Source: Clostridia bacterium
GTDB taxonomy: Bacteria > Bacillota_A > Clostridia > Oscillospirales > CAG-272
Assembly: GCA_017626655.1 (NCBI GenBank)
Contig: JAGAIH010000205.1
Location: 1-16,792 of the forward strand
Reading direction: 5' to 3'
DNA: 16,792 bases
Shown: piece by piece, positions 1 to 6,065 of the stretch
How positions within the stretch are numbered: the stretch's first letter is position 1
Layout: every line of letters begins with the position of its first letter
Made by a program: the position numbers and the translations under genes
The notes under the pieces: generated by a model
Databases searched by the model: none
What the model was told of the DNA's origin: nothing
The model's input: only the letters and a program-made list of their open reading frames with translations

Positions 1-1
1 C

Positions 2-769
2 ATTGATATTATGGGTTCCATCGTGGGCTACGTGCCTTACTTCGGTCTGCTCACCGACGAGGGCAGAAAGGCTACTTGGGTGGTCAAGGTTCAGACCACC
101 AAGAAGCCCGAGGCACAGCTTCTGGGCTCGGCCATCGGTATGAAGGTCATGGAGGACGTGCCCTACGTGGTGGGTCTGGATCAGTGGATCGGGACCGAGC
201 TGAACGACGCCGCCTGCTCCTACCTGAAGGACTTCGGCGCGGCCACCGCCTCCAACGGCGCGGTGGGTCTGTACCACATCGCGAACCTCACCCCCGAGGC
301 CGTGGAGCTGGGTGAGTCCCTCATCGCCGAGGGCTCCAAGGAGTATATCATCGACGACGCCGAGCTGGCTCGCGTCCAGGCCAACTACCCCGTCATGTGG
401 AAGAACCCCGACGCCACCCCCAAGCTCTGCTTTGTGGGCTGTCCTCACCTCTCCCTGGAGCAGCTGAAGGATTGGACGGACAGGATCGAGGCGGGTCTGA
501 AGGAGAATGGCAACAAGAAGGTCCTGATCCCCACCGTCCTCACCGCCGCCCCCAAGGTGCTGGAGGCCTTCAACAAGACGGATTACGCCGCCAGACTGAA
601 GGCCACGGGCGTCGTCACCTCCTACATCTGCCCCCTCATGTACATGAACAATCCTCTATGCAAGAAGATGCCCGTCATCACCTCGTCCAACAAGCTCCGC
701 ACCTATACCAGCGCAAGATATTACACCGACGCAGAGATCCTCTCTGCTATCACGAAGGGAGGCAAGTGA
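2..769 (+). CDS. Aconitase X large (catalytic) subunit, C-terminal part, 5' truncated
   Basis: This is the catalytic subunit of an aconitase X (AcnX, formerly DUF521) dehydratase. The family carries an iron or Fe-S centre and dehydrates hydroxy acids: cis-3-hydroxy-L-proline in characterised bacterial members, mevalonate 5-phosphate in archaeal ones. The frame is open to the window edge, so the gene begins upstream; the ATG at 11 is internal. About 256 residues are visible, against roughly 400 in the family, so about the first third is missing. Family landmarks are the 'LKDFGAATASNGAVGLYHI' segment followed by TPEA, the GCPH motif (Cys codon at 440-442) and the C-terminal SSNKLRTYTSARYYT stretch, equivalent to the usual 'TNSxKxxxY'. 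The small-subunit gene starts one base after the stop, as in two-subunit AcnX operons. The subfamily is secure; the substrate is not, because no pathway partner is visible. Confidence 0.9.
   Translation: MDIMGSIVGYVPYFGLLTDEGRKATWVVKVQTTKKPEAQLLGSAIGMKVMEDVPYVVGLDQWIGTELNDAACSYLKDFGAATASNGAVGLYHIANLTPEAVELGESLIAEGSKEYIIDDAELARVQANYPVMWKNPDATPKLCFVGCPHLSLEQLKDWTDRIEAGLKENGNKKVLIPTVLTAAPKVLEAFNKTDYAARLKATGVVTSYICPLMYMNNPLCKKMPVITSSNKLRTYTSARYYTDAEILSAITKGGK
755..762 (+). promoter_or_regulatory. Ribosome binding site of the AcnX small subunit
   Basis: AAGGGAGG lies 8 bases before the ATG at 771, inside the last codons of the large subunit. It fixes the start of the small subunit and supports coupled translation of the pair. 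Confidence 0.8.
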
Positions 770-770
770 T

Positions 771-1214
771 ATGAAACAGTTCAAGGGAAGAGTCGTAGCC
801 CCCGGCACCTGCACCGCCGAGGCACTCGTCACCACCGAAGGCTTCAACACCCTGGCCTCCTTCCAGATGGCTCTCCAGTTCGGGGACAAGGAGGTCAAGT
901 GCGGCGACCAGAACAACAAGGATCTTCACGGCAAGCCCATGATCGGCAAGGCCCTCTGCCTGCCCCAGACCATCGGCTCCACCACGGGCGGTCTCGTGCT
1001 CTACTGCGCCTGCGCCATGGAGAAGAACCCCGCCTGTATGCTGTTTGCCAACCACATTGATTCTCTCGCCGCCGCCGGCGCCATCCTGGCCGACGTCTGG
1101 GTGGACGGCGTGTCCATGCCCGTCGTGGACTGCCTGGGGGATGAGTTCTTGCAGTACGTCAAGGACGGCATGAAGATCACCGTCAAGGAAGACGGTGTTG
1201 TTGAGGTGGAGTAA
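771..1214 (+). CDS. Aconitase X small (swivel-domain) subunit, DUF126
   Basis: A 147-residue protein of the AcnX swivelling-domain family (DUF126), which packs against the large subunit to complete the active site of the dehydratase. The signature is the LPQTIGSTTGG segment, with the conserved loop Ser at residue 70, followed by the 'LFANHIDSLAAAGAILADV' stretch typical of the family. The length is close to normal for the stand-alone subunit (about 130-150). The ATG at 771 follows the large-subunit stop by one base and has a strong Shine-Dalgarno sequence, so the two are made in equal amounts from one transcript. An intrinsic terminator follows the stop, so this is the last gene of its unit. 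The in vivo substrate is unknown: 3-hydroxyproline dehydration is the best-characterised bacterial role but cannot be confirmed here. Confidence 0.92.
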   Translation: MKQFKGRVVAPGTCTAEALVTTEGFNTLASFQMALQFGDKEVKCGDQNNKDLHGKPMIGKALCLPQTIGSTTGGLVLYCACAMEKNPACMLFANHIDSLAAAGAILADVWVDGVSMPVVDCLGDEFLQYVKDGMKITVKEDGVVEVE

Positions 1215-1232
1215 TTTCCATCACGGATACGA

Positions 1233-1269
1233 AAAGGGATACGGCTCTCGGGCGGTATCCCTTTCTTTT
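1233..1269 (+). terminator. Intrinsic terminator of the AcnX unit
   Basis: AAAGGGATAC (1233-1242) pairs perfectly with GTATCCCTTT (1255-1264) around a 12-base loop, followed by a T-rich tail (CTTTT). It begins 18 bases after the small-subunit stop. Confidence 0.85.
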
Positions 1270-1288
1270 GGGCGGAGCTTGCCCTGTA

Positions 1289-1313
1289 CGGTAAATTCTC
1301 CACGAATTTTCCG
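1289..1313. repeat. Imperfect 25-bp palindrome just upstream of a promoter
   Basis: The arms CGGtAAATTC (1289-1298) and GAATTTtCCG (1304-1313) are complementary except for one mismatch and surround a 5-base centre. The site ends 9 bp before the -35 box of the following lipoprotein gene. That is a plausible operator position, but no regulator is identified. Confidence 0.45.
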
Positions 1314-1322
1314 AGGGGAGAC

Positions 1323-1351
1323 TTGATTTTTTCGGTTGGATACTGTATAAT
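1323..1351 (+). promoter_or_regulatory. Sigma-A-type promoter of the lipoprotein gene
   Basis: The -35 box TTGATT (1323-1328) and the consensus -10 box TATAAT (1346-1351) are separated by exactly 17 bp. Transcription would start near 1358. This promoter sits on top of the first in-frame start codon (TTG at 1323), which rules that codon out as the real start. Confidence 0.8.
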
Positions 1352-1367
1352 GGTGTCAATGATCCGC

Positions 1368-1374
1368 GAAAGGA
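1368..1374 (+). promoter_or_regulatory. Ribosome binding site deciding the GTG start at 1383
   Basis: GAAAGGA lies 8 bases before GTG 1383. It is the only good Shine-Dalgarno sequence downstream of the predicted transcription start, so it selects 1383 over the earlier in-frame ATG/GTG codons at 1350, 1353, 1359 and 1374. Confidence 0.7.
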
Positions 1375-1382
1375 TGCTTACT

Positions 1383-2612
1383 GTGAAAAAACTGATACCG
1401 ATGGGCGTGCTTTTGCTGTGCGTGGCAGTGGCTCTGGCCGCCTGTGATGCCGATAAGCCCTCCGAGACCGATACAGGGGATACAGCGGTCACCGAGGAGG
1501 CTACCTTGGACGGTGCCACCGAGATTCCCGATACCGCCCCCGAGACCGAGGAGCCTGCCGACACGATTCCCGATGAGACAGAGGCTGAGGGGGATGCCGA
1601 GTCCGATCCCCCTTCGGAGGAGTCCACCGAGACGGAAACCCCTCCCGATGAGACCGAGTCCGCAACCGAGGCTCCCACCGAGCCCGAGACCGAACCCGAG
1701 TTCACAGGCCCCGGCAAGCTGGTCTACACCTCCAACGAGGGGCTTCGCTACCTCAACAACATGGGCAAGGAGGTCGGCTCTGCCTTTGAGGTGGGTCAAT
1801 ACGGCGGGTGGAAGGACCGCGTCATCACCGTGGGCATCGGCCAGGTGGCGGTCTTCATGGACTGGGGTTGGGTGGCCTTCGACTCCAAGGAGTATGAGTT
1901 TGGCTACATCGTCAACGGGGAGGAGTTCTTTTCCGAGAGCTTTGCCCAGGAGGCCGATGCCGCCGTGGCGGCTATGGCCAAGAAGCTGGGGGCAAAGAAC
2001 TGCGCCCGCTTCAGCAGCGGGCTGACCGCCGAGGCGTTGAAGCCGGGGGAGAACAGGGTGCAGTTCTGCGTCCGCCTGGACGAGGGTGTGGTGAGCGTCA
2101 TCCGCGACTACACCGTGAAGCTGACCCAAGAGCCCGTGCGGCTGGACGGCTCCTACTGGAGCGTGCCTTTGGATGATTGGGCGATCTCGGGTCATAGACC
2201 TGCGCTTGTCACGAAATCGGATCCCACCTACGGCGGCATGGTGGCCGCGGGGGGTGTGGAGAAGGGGGCGCTTTTGCACCAAGGCGCCATCGGTGTGGGT
2301 ACGGTGGATCTCTCCAAGTACGATAAGGTGGTGATCTACTTCGGCTGTGACAATGGTGGAACCACTCAGGATCGCTACAACAAGAATCCCCACAACCGCA
2401 TCATGCTGACCCGGGTGGATACCAACGGGATGATGTCGCCCGAAAGCAAGGATATCATCGCCTCCGCCACCTACACCCTGGGTGGCTGGGGAGTCAAGGC
2501 CATTGAGATCGACCTGAGCCGAGTGAACTACAAGGGGCCTGTGTACATCACCATTGATTCATTGCCGGGGACGTTCGTACTGTTTTCGTCCATTGAGTTT
2601 TTGGTGGAGTGA
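1383..2612 (+). CDS. Surface lipoprotein of unknown function with Thr/Glu/Pro-rich tether
   Basis: A 409-residue secreted lipoprotein. From the GTG start it has a basic N-end (MKK), a hydrophobic stretch and the lipobox LAAC, with the lipidated Cys at residue 21. Residues 22 to about 109 form a low-complexity tether rich in Glu, Thr, Pro, Asp and Ser, which probably carries the rest away from the membrane through the cell wall. Two globular beta-rich regions follow: about 110-245, containing an aromatic 'VFMDWGWVAFDS' segment, and about 250-409, which looks like a jelly-roll or carbohydrate-binding-type sandwich. The second assignment rests on strand pattern and on segments such as YDKVVIYFG, not on a family match. 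No catalytic motif is visible. It is a single-gene unit, with a promoter at 1323-1351 and a terminator at 2624-2657. A ligand-binding or adhesive role is plausible but unproven. Confidence 0.85.
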   Translation: MKKLIPMGVLLLCVAVALAACDADKPSETDTGDTAVTEEATLDGATEIPDTAPETEEPADTIPDETEAEGDAESDPPSEESTETETPPDETESATEAPTEPETEPEFTGPGKLVYTSNEGLRYLNNMGKEVGSAFEVGQYGGWKDRVITVGIGQVAVFMDWGWVAFDSKEYEFGYIVNGEEFFSESFAQEADAAVAAMAKKLGAKNCARFSSGLTAEALKPGENRVQFCVRLDEGVVSVIRDYTVKLTQEPVRLDGSYWSVPLDDWAISGHRPALVTKSDPTYGGMVAAGGVEKGALLHQGAIGVGTVDLSKYDKVVIYFGCDNGGTTQDRYNKNPHNRIMLTRVDTNGMMSPESKDIIASATYTLGGWGVKAIEIDLSRVNYKGPVYITIDSLPGTFVLFSSIEFLVE

Positions 2613-2623
2613 ATCCAATCAAT

Positions 2624-2657
2624 AAAAGAGCTCTGTCCGTGTGGGCAGAGCTTTTTT
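2624..2657 (+). terminator. Intrinsic terminator of the lipoprotein gene
   Basis: AGCTCTGTCC (2629-2638) pairs with GGGCAGAGCT (2643-2652), with one G-T pair and a GTGT loop, followed by a run of six T (2652-2657). The upstream AAAAG can pair with the T-run and lengthen the stem. It begins 12 bases after the stop. Confidence 0.92.
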
Positions 2658-2699
2658 GTGGGGGAGTTTTCAAATTTGGGCTTGGGGGGAGTTTCTGGT

Positions 2700-2818
2700 A
2701 ACAAATTGTAGGGACCGGCGTCCTCGACGGTCCGCTACCGTTCGACCAAGAATCTTTGTCGGGTCAAGGATATTTGTGGACTGACAGAGGACGCCGGTCC
2801 CTACGGCTTCAATTTGTT
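2700..2818. repeat. MITE-like inverted-repeat element, about 119 bp
   Basis: The inner arms are a perfect 18-bp inverted repeat: GTAGGGACCGGCGTCCTC at 2708-2725 and its complement at 2787-2804. Beyond them, AACAAATT (2700-2707) is complemented by AATTTGTT (2811-2818), with six extra bases (GGCTTC) on the right side. The 61-bp centre (2726-2786) carries smaller hairpins and no gene. The size, terminal inverted repeats, lack of coding capacity and position between two convergent genes fit a miniature non-autonomous mobile element or a dispersed extragenic repeat. Only one copy lies in this window, so mobility is inferred. Confidence 0.7.
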
Positions 2819-2889
2819 GTCGGATGAAAGCAATGTAAACAAACAGCAATTTTTGGTATGAAATGAACGATAAAGACAAGACCGAACCG

Positions 2890-2934
2890 AAAGAGACCCC
2901 CGCGGGAGCTTGCCCACGGAGGCCTCTTTTTATT
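2890..2934. terminator. Imperfect, roughly symmetric terminator hairpin between convergent genes
   Basis: AAAGAG (2890-2895) pairs with CTCTTT, and internal CC/GG, CCG/CGG and GGG/CCC blocks separated by single mismatches surround an AGCTTG loop. The plus-strand side ends in TTTTTATT, a good U-tract. The minus-strand side ends only in CTCTTTCGG, which is weaker. It lies 38 bp past the stop of the minus-strand thioredoxin-like gene and is the only candidate terminator for it. It can also stop read-through from the plus side. Confidence 0.65.
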
Positions 2935-2971
2935 AAACGGATTGTTGAAATCTAAACAGAAGATTTAGAAA

Positions 2972-5815
2972 TCAAGCTCCCAGATGCTGGTAGTAGTAGC
3001 AGAGCTTAGCCCAGGAGTAGTCCACGCCGGCGAAGGTGTACTTGTCCATAAGGGTCTGGAGCAGCTCGGCCAGGCGGGCGTCCACGGGGACGCAGCCCTC
3101 CAGCTCGGGGTGATCCTCGGAGGCAGGGAGCTTCTTGTCCAGGTAGGCGGTGATGTCGGCGGTGAGATCGGGGCCGCGGCCGTGGGTCTTGCCCTCCAGC
3201 ACCTCGTCCAGCTTGTAGATCTCAGCCAGCTCCTCGAACTCCTCGCCCCAGATCTCCTTGAGCTTCTCGCGGGTACCGTCGCCGTAGAGAGCCATGTAGT
3301 TGAGGATCTCCTGGTCCGACTCGGTGACGGCGAAGTTGAAGGCGCCGCGCCCGATCATTTCCTCCACGGAGTGGGAGAACACGGCGGTCAGGCCGATGAA
3401 GTCAGCGTAGATGACCGAGCCCAGGGAGCCGTCCGCGCGGAGCTCGTGGTAGTAGCCGTCGTCGCCCATGGCGATCTTGATACCGCCCGAGAGAATCTCG
3501 GCCAGGTCGCTCATACCGTCGTCCACGATCTCACCGTCGGGGAAGGTGAAGTAGCCGGGGGCGCAGACCGTAAAGTGGTCGTAGGAAGCGCCCAGGAACT
3601 CCACGCTGAAGGTGAAGCCGCCCACCTGGTAGACGTCGTAGAAGGCGATGTCGATATAGTAATCCTTACCGGCCTCGAAGTAGACCACCATGGAAAGGTT
3701 GACGGGATCGTAGTACATACGCTCGCCGCCCTCGTGGACGTAGTACTCGGTGCGGTCGGCGTTGAAGATCCAGCCGTCCACCTGCCAGTCGCTGTGGGAG
3801 GTGATGCGGTAGGCGCCCGAGCGCTCGGGGACGAACTTATAGAGCAGGCCTCGGGGCATGATGACGCGGTCGTAGTAGACGTGGTTGTCGTCGCCCTCGG
3901 TGGCGGTGTAGGCGGAGTAGGCCGCCAGACCGCGGATGGGATCGTCCAGGTGGACGCCGTTCGTGCCGTAGGCATCGTAGTAGGAGCACATCTGGAGCCA
4001 CTGGTTGGGGTTGTCGCTCTCCAGACCGATGGCCTGGGCTACCTTCTCCAAAAGGCCCTTCAGCTCGGCGTTGACCGAGCAGAGACCGTAGATGGCGGAG
4101 TTGGAGGCGTAGTTGCAGTACTGGACGATGGCGTCGTAGTAGTTGACACCGTCGATCTCGATCTGACCGTTGTAGGCGTGGGTGTAGATGGGGAGGTTAC
4201 TGAACTGGGTGGCCTTCATGAGATCCACCAGCAGGAGGGGACCGTTCTTGTCGCCCACGTGATAGTAGCCGTCCTCCTCGTTGTAGACGGGGGTGATATA
4301 GGTCTCGTAGCCGAAGCCGTCGGCGGCGCGGTCGGTGGCGGCGTAGCGGGGAATGTAGGTGGGGACGTTGATCTCACTTTCCTTGACTACGCGGAGGTTT
4401 TTCAGGTAGACGGTATCGTCGCCCACGGTGTCGGAGGAGTCCTTGGAGTAGCAGAAGGCCACCTCGTAGGTGCCGTCCTTCTGGGCGACGTAGGTGAAGC
4501 AGGTGTTCCACTTGTCAGACTCGCCCGAGATTTGGTAGATATCCTTGGCGTCCACCAGCATATAGAGGATATCGGCACCCTGCTCGCAGGAGGCCCAGTA
4601 GTCGAAGGCCAAGGCCTCGCCCGCCTTCATGGTGACGTCGGCGTACATGATGGAGAAGCTGCCGTCCTTGCCGGAGTTGGCGGGGACGATGACTTTTTCG
4701 CCGTCCTTCTCCTTGATGATGAAGGGCCAGTACATCTCGGCGTTCTCGTCCTCGGTCTCGGGGCGGTAGGTGACGGTGATCTCACCCCGGTTGAAGACCC
4801 CCGCGATCTCGTCGGAGGAGGGCATGGAGACGTTGGGCTTCTCGGCGGGCATCAGCTCGTCCAGGCTGTGGAAGAGCTTCTGCTCATAGTTCTCGGCGGT
4901 GAAATGCTCGAACATGGCCACGAAGGGAGCGTCGCTGACGATACCGCCCGCCTCGATCATGCAGATGACGCCGTAGCGGTCCACCAGCACCGAGGTGGGG
5001 TAGCCCTGGATGTTGAAGGCGGGGCCCATGTTGGTGTAATCCTTGGCCATGGGGAAGGACAGGCCGCCCATGGTGTCGGGATCGGTATCATAGCTGGGAT
5101 TCTCATAGAAGTTGTCCTTGAAATTCTTCACGCCCTCCTCGGAGTCGCCGCTGAGGGTGGAGTGGTTCAGGGCCACGATCTCGATCTCGTCCTTATACTG
5201 CTGATACACGGCATCCATGTAGGGGAACTCCTTGACGCACCAGGAGCAGGTGGTATACCAGAAGTTGATGAGCACTACCTTCTTGGTCTTCAGCAGCTCG
5301 GAGAGCTTCTGGGTGTTGCCGTCGGAGTCCACCACCGAGAAGTCTCGCATGACGTCGCCCAGCTGGTAGGACTTACCGCTGTGGTCGGTGTTGTCGATGA
5401 CGGCGGAGGTGAGGGTGATCTCGGTGGCCGTGCCGGACAGGGGGTAGCAGGCATCGGTCTTGTAGCCCTCGGGCATGCCCGAGAGGACAGCCACGTACTT
5501 GTCGTTCTTCTTCAGGGTGATCTTGGCCACGCCCGCCGCGTCGGTGGTGGTGTAGTTGACCAGATCCTCCAGGGTGTCATCGGTGTAGATGTAGACGTTG
5601 ACGCCCGAAAGAGCCAGACCGCCCGCGGACTTGACCGTAATGGAGTACTCGGCCTTGGCCTCGGAGCTGCCGGGCTTGGTCTCGTCGGGGGTGTTGGGTT
5701 GGGTGGCTTCGCCGGTAGTCTCATCGGGCTGGGTGCTCGGATTGCAGGCGGCGAAGGACGCCAGCAGCATGAGCAACGCCAGTATGAGGGCGAGGGACTT
5801 GCGCAGATTCTTCAT
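2972..5815 (-). CDS. Large lipoprotein with TlpA-like thioredoxin domain and long C-terminal extension
   Basis: A 947-residue exported thiol-disulfide protein. A basic N-end and hydrophobic core lead to a lipobox (SFAAC) with Cys24 as the lipidated residue; residues 25-56 are a Thr/Pro/Glu-rich tether. About 57-137 resemble a carboxypeptidase-regulatory or Cna-B-like beta-sandwich ('ALSGVNVYIYTDD', then 'TTTDAAGVAKITL'). About 148-310 are a TlpA/AhpC-TSA thioredoxin fold: redox pair Cys190/Cys193 in WYTTCSWCVKEFP and the cis-proline Pro273 in IQGYPTSVLVD. About 380-478 have the pattern of a cleaved-adhesin (choice-of-anchor J) jelly roll. About 656-742 look like a pre-peptidase C-terminal (PPC)-type sandwich. 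The remainder is unrecognised. TlpA proteins are usually under 200 residues, so some 640 residues follow the redox domain. The ATG at 5815 has AGGAG 7 bases upstream. The gene is divergent from the giant protease gene. Its redox partner is unknown. Confidence 0.92.
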   Translation of the reverse strand: MKNLRKSLALILALLMLLASFAACNPSTQPDETTGEATQPNTPDETKPGSSEAKAEYSITVKSAGGLALSGVNVYIYTDDTLEDLVNYTTTDAAGVAKITLKKNDKYVAVLSGMPEGYKTDACYPLSGTATEITLTSAVIDNTDHSGKSYQLGDVMRDFSVVDSDGNTQKLSELLKTKKVVLINFWYTTCSWCVKEFPYMDAVYQQYKDEIEIVALNHSTLSGDSEEGVKNFKDNFYENPSYDTDPDTMGGLSFPMAKDYTNMGPAFNIQGYPTSVLVDRYGVICMIEAGGIVSDAPFVAMFEHFTAENYEQKLFHSLDELMPAEKPNVSMPSSDEIAGVFNRGEITVTYRPETEDENAEMYWPFIIKEKDGEKVIVPANSGKDGSFSIMYADVTMKAGEALAFDYWASCEQGADILYMLVDAKDIYQISGESDKWNTCFTYVAQKDGTYEVAFCYSKDSSDTVGDDTVYLKNLRVVKESEINVPTYIPRYAATDRAADGFGYETYITPVYNEEDGYYHVGDKNGPLLLVDLMKATQFSNLPIYTHAYNGQIEIDGVNYYDAIVQYCNYASNSAIYGLCSVNAELKGLLEKVAQAIGLESDNPNQWLQMCSYYDAYGTNGVHLDDPIRGLAAYSAYTATEGDDNHVYYDRVIMPRGLLYKFVPERSGAYRITSHSDWQVDGWIFNADRTEYYVHEGGERMYYDPVNLSMVVYFEAGKDYYIDIAFYDVYQVGGFTFSVEFLGASYDHFTVCAPGYFTFPDGEIVDDGMSDLAEILSGGIKIAMGDDGYYHELRADGSLGSVIYADFIGLTAVFSHSVEEMIGRGAFNFAVTESDQEILNYMALYGDGTREKLKEIWGEEFEELAEIYKLDEVLEGKTHGRGPDLTADITAYLDKKLPASEDHPELEGCVPVDARLAELLQTLMDKYTFAGVDYSWAKLCYYYQHLGA

Positions 5816-5819
5816 TTTT

Positions 5820-5827
5820 CTTCTCCT
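5820..5827 (-). promoter_or_regulatory. Ribosome binding site of the thioredoxin-like lipoprotein
   Basis: Read on the minus strand, AGGAGAAG lies just before the ATG at 5815, with AGGAG (5827-5823) spaced 7 bases from it. This confirms the start that gives a complete lipoprotein signal peptide. Confidence 0.85.
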
Positions 5828-5883
5828 ATCAGGGATTTTGTTCGCTATGTATGTGACAGGCTACAAAGGAGCATAGAACAACA

Positions 5884-5898
5884 TGGTATAGCATACCA
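5884..5898. promoter_or_regulatory. Palindromic putative operator over the minus-strand -10 box
   Basis: TGGTATAGCATACCA is a perfect 6-bp-arm palindrome with a 3-base centre. It covers the whole -10 box (5890-5895) of the leftward promoter, so a dimeric regulator bound here would block that promoter. No regulator gene is visible in the window. Confidence 0.5.
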
Positions 5899-5918
5899 CA
5901 AACCTCGGGAAAAATCAA
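5890..5918 (-). promoter_or_regulatory. Extended -10 promoter of the thioredoxin-like lipoprotein gene
   Basis: On the minus strand, -35 TTGATT (5918-5913) and -10 TATGCT (5895-5890) are 17 bp apart, with TGG before the -10 forming an extended -10 (TGn). The predicted start near 5883 gives a leader of about 68 bases. Confidence 0.72.
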
Positions 5919-5968
5919 GAGGGTTTCCGAATTTTTTATAATTAAGGATATATGTTTACAATTTGCTC

Positions 5969-5997
5969 TTGAATTATCCATTTCAATGTGATAAAAT
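5969..5997 (+). promoter_or_regulatory. Extended -10 promoter of the giant protease operon
   Basis: -35 TTGAAT (5969-5974) and -10 TAAAAT (5992-5997) are 17 bp apart, with TGA directly before the -10 forming an extended -10. The start would fall near 6004. That makes the in-frame ATG at 6009 almost leaderless and favours the ATG at 6066 as the true start. Confidence 0.72.
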
Positions 5998-6051
5998 ACT
6001 GATTACGCATGGACTTTTTTATGTATGTCGAAAATACGCCGAAAAGCGTCA

Positions 6052-6057
6052 GAAAGG
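6052..6057 (+). promoter_or_regulatory. Ribosome binding site deciding the start at 6066
   Basis: GAAAGG lies 8 bases before ATG 6066, and a second AAGGA (6059-6063) is closer still. The earlier in-frame ATGs at 6009 and 6021 have no Shine-Dalgarno sequence, and would place a charged extension before the signal sequence. Confidence 0.7.
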
Positions 6058-6065
6058 TAAGGAAC

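Noticed and set aside
2863..2955. 30-codon open frame (ATG 2863, TAA 2953) running through the terminator hairpin
   Set aside because: It has no ribosome binding site and no family match, and half of it is the stem-loop at 2890-2934. It is more likely a by-product of the terminator sequence.
2984..5941. 985-residue open frame on the plus strand opposite the thioredoxin-like lipoprotein
   Set aside because: Its product is dominated by Val, Gly, Leu, Asp and Ala, as expected from reading GC-rich, C/G-ending codons backwards. It has no recognisable domain, and the opposite strand has a clear signal peptide, RBS and CxxC fold.
5937..5942. TATAAT on the plus strand in the divergent region
   Set aside because: The sequence 17 bp upstream does not resemble a -35 box, and a start there would give a much longer leader than the better-formed promoter at 5969-5997.
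6009..6065. Upstream in-frame ATG at 6009 as the start of the giant protein
   Set aside because: It lies about 5 bases from the predicted transcription start, has no ribosome binding site, and would add 19 mostly polar residues before a good signal sequence that starts at 6066.
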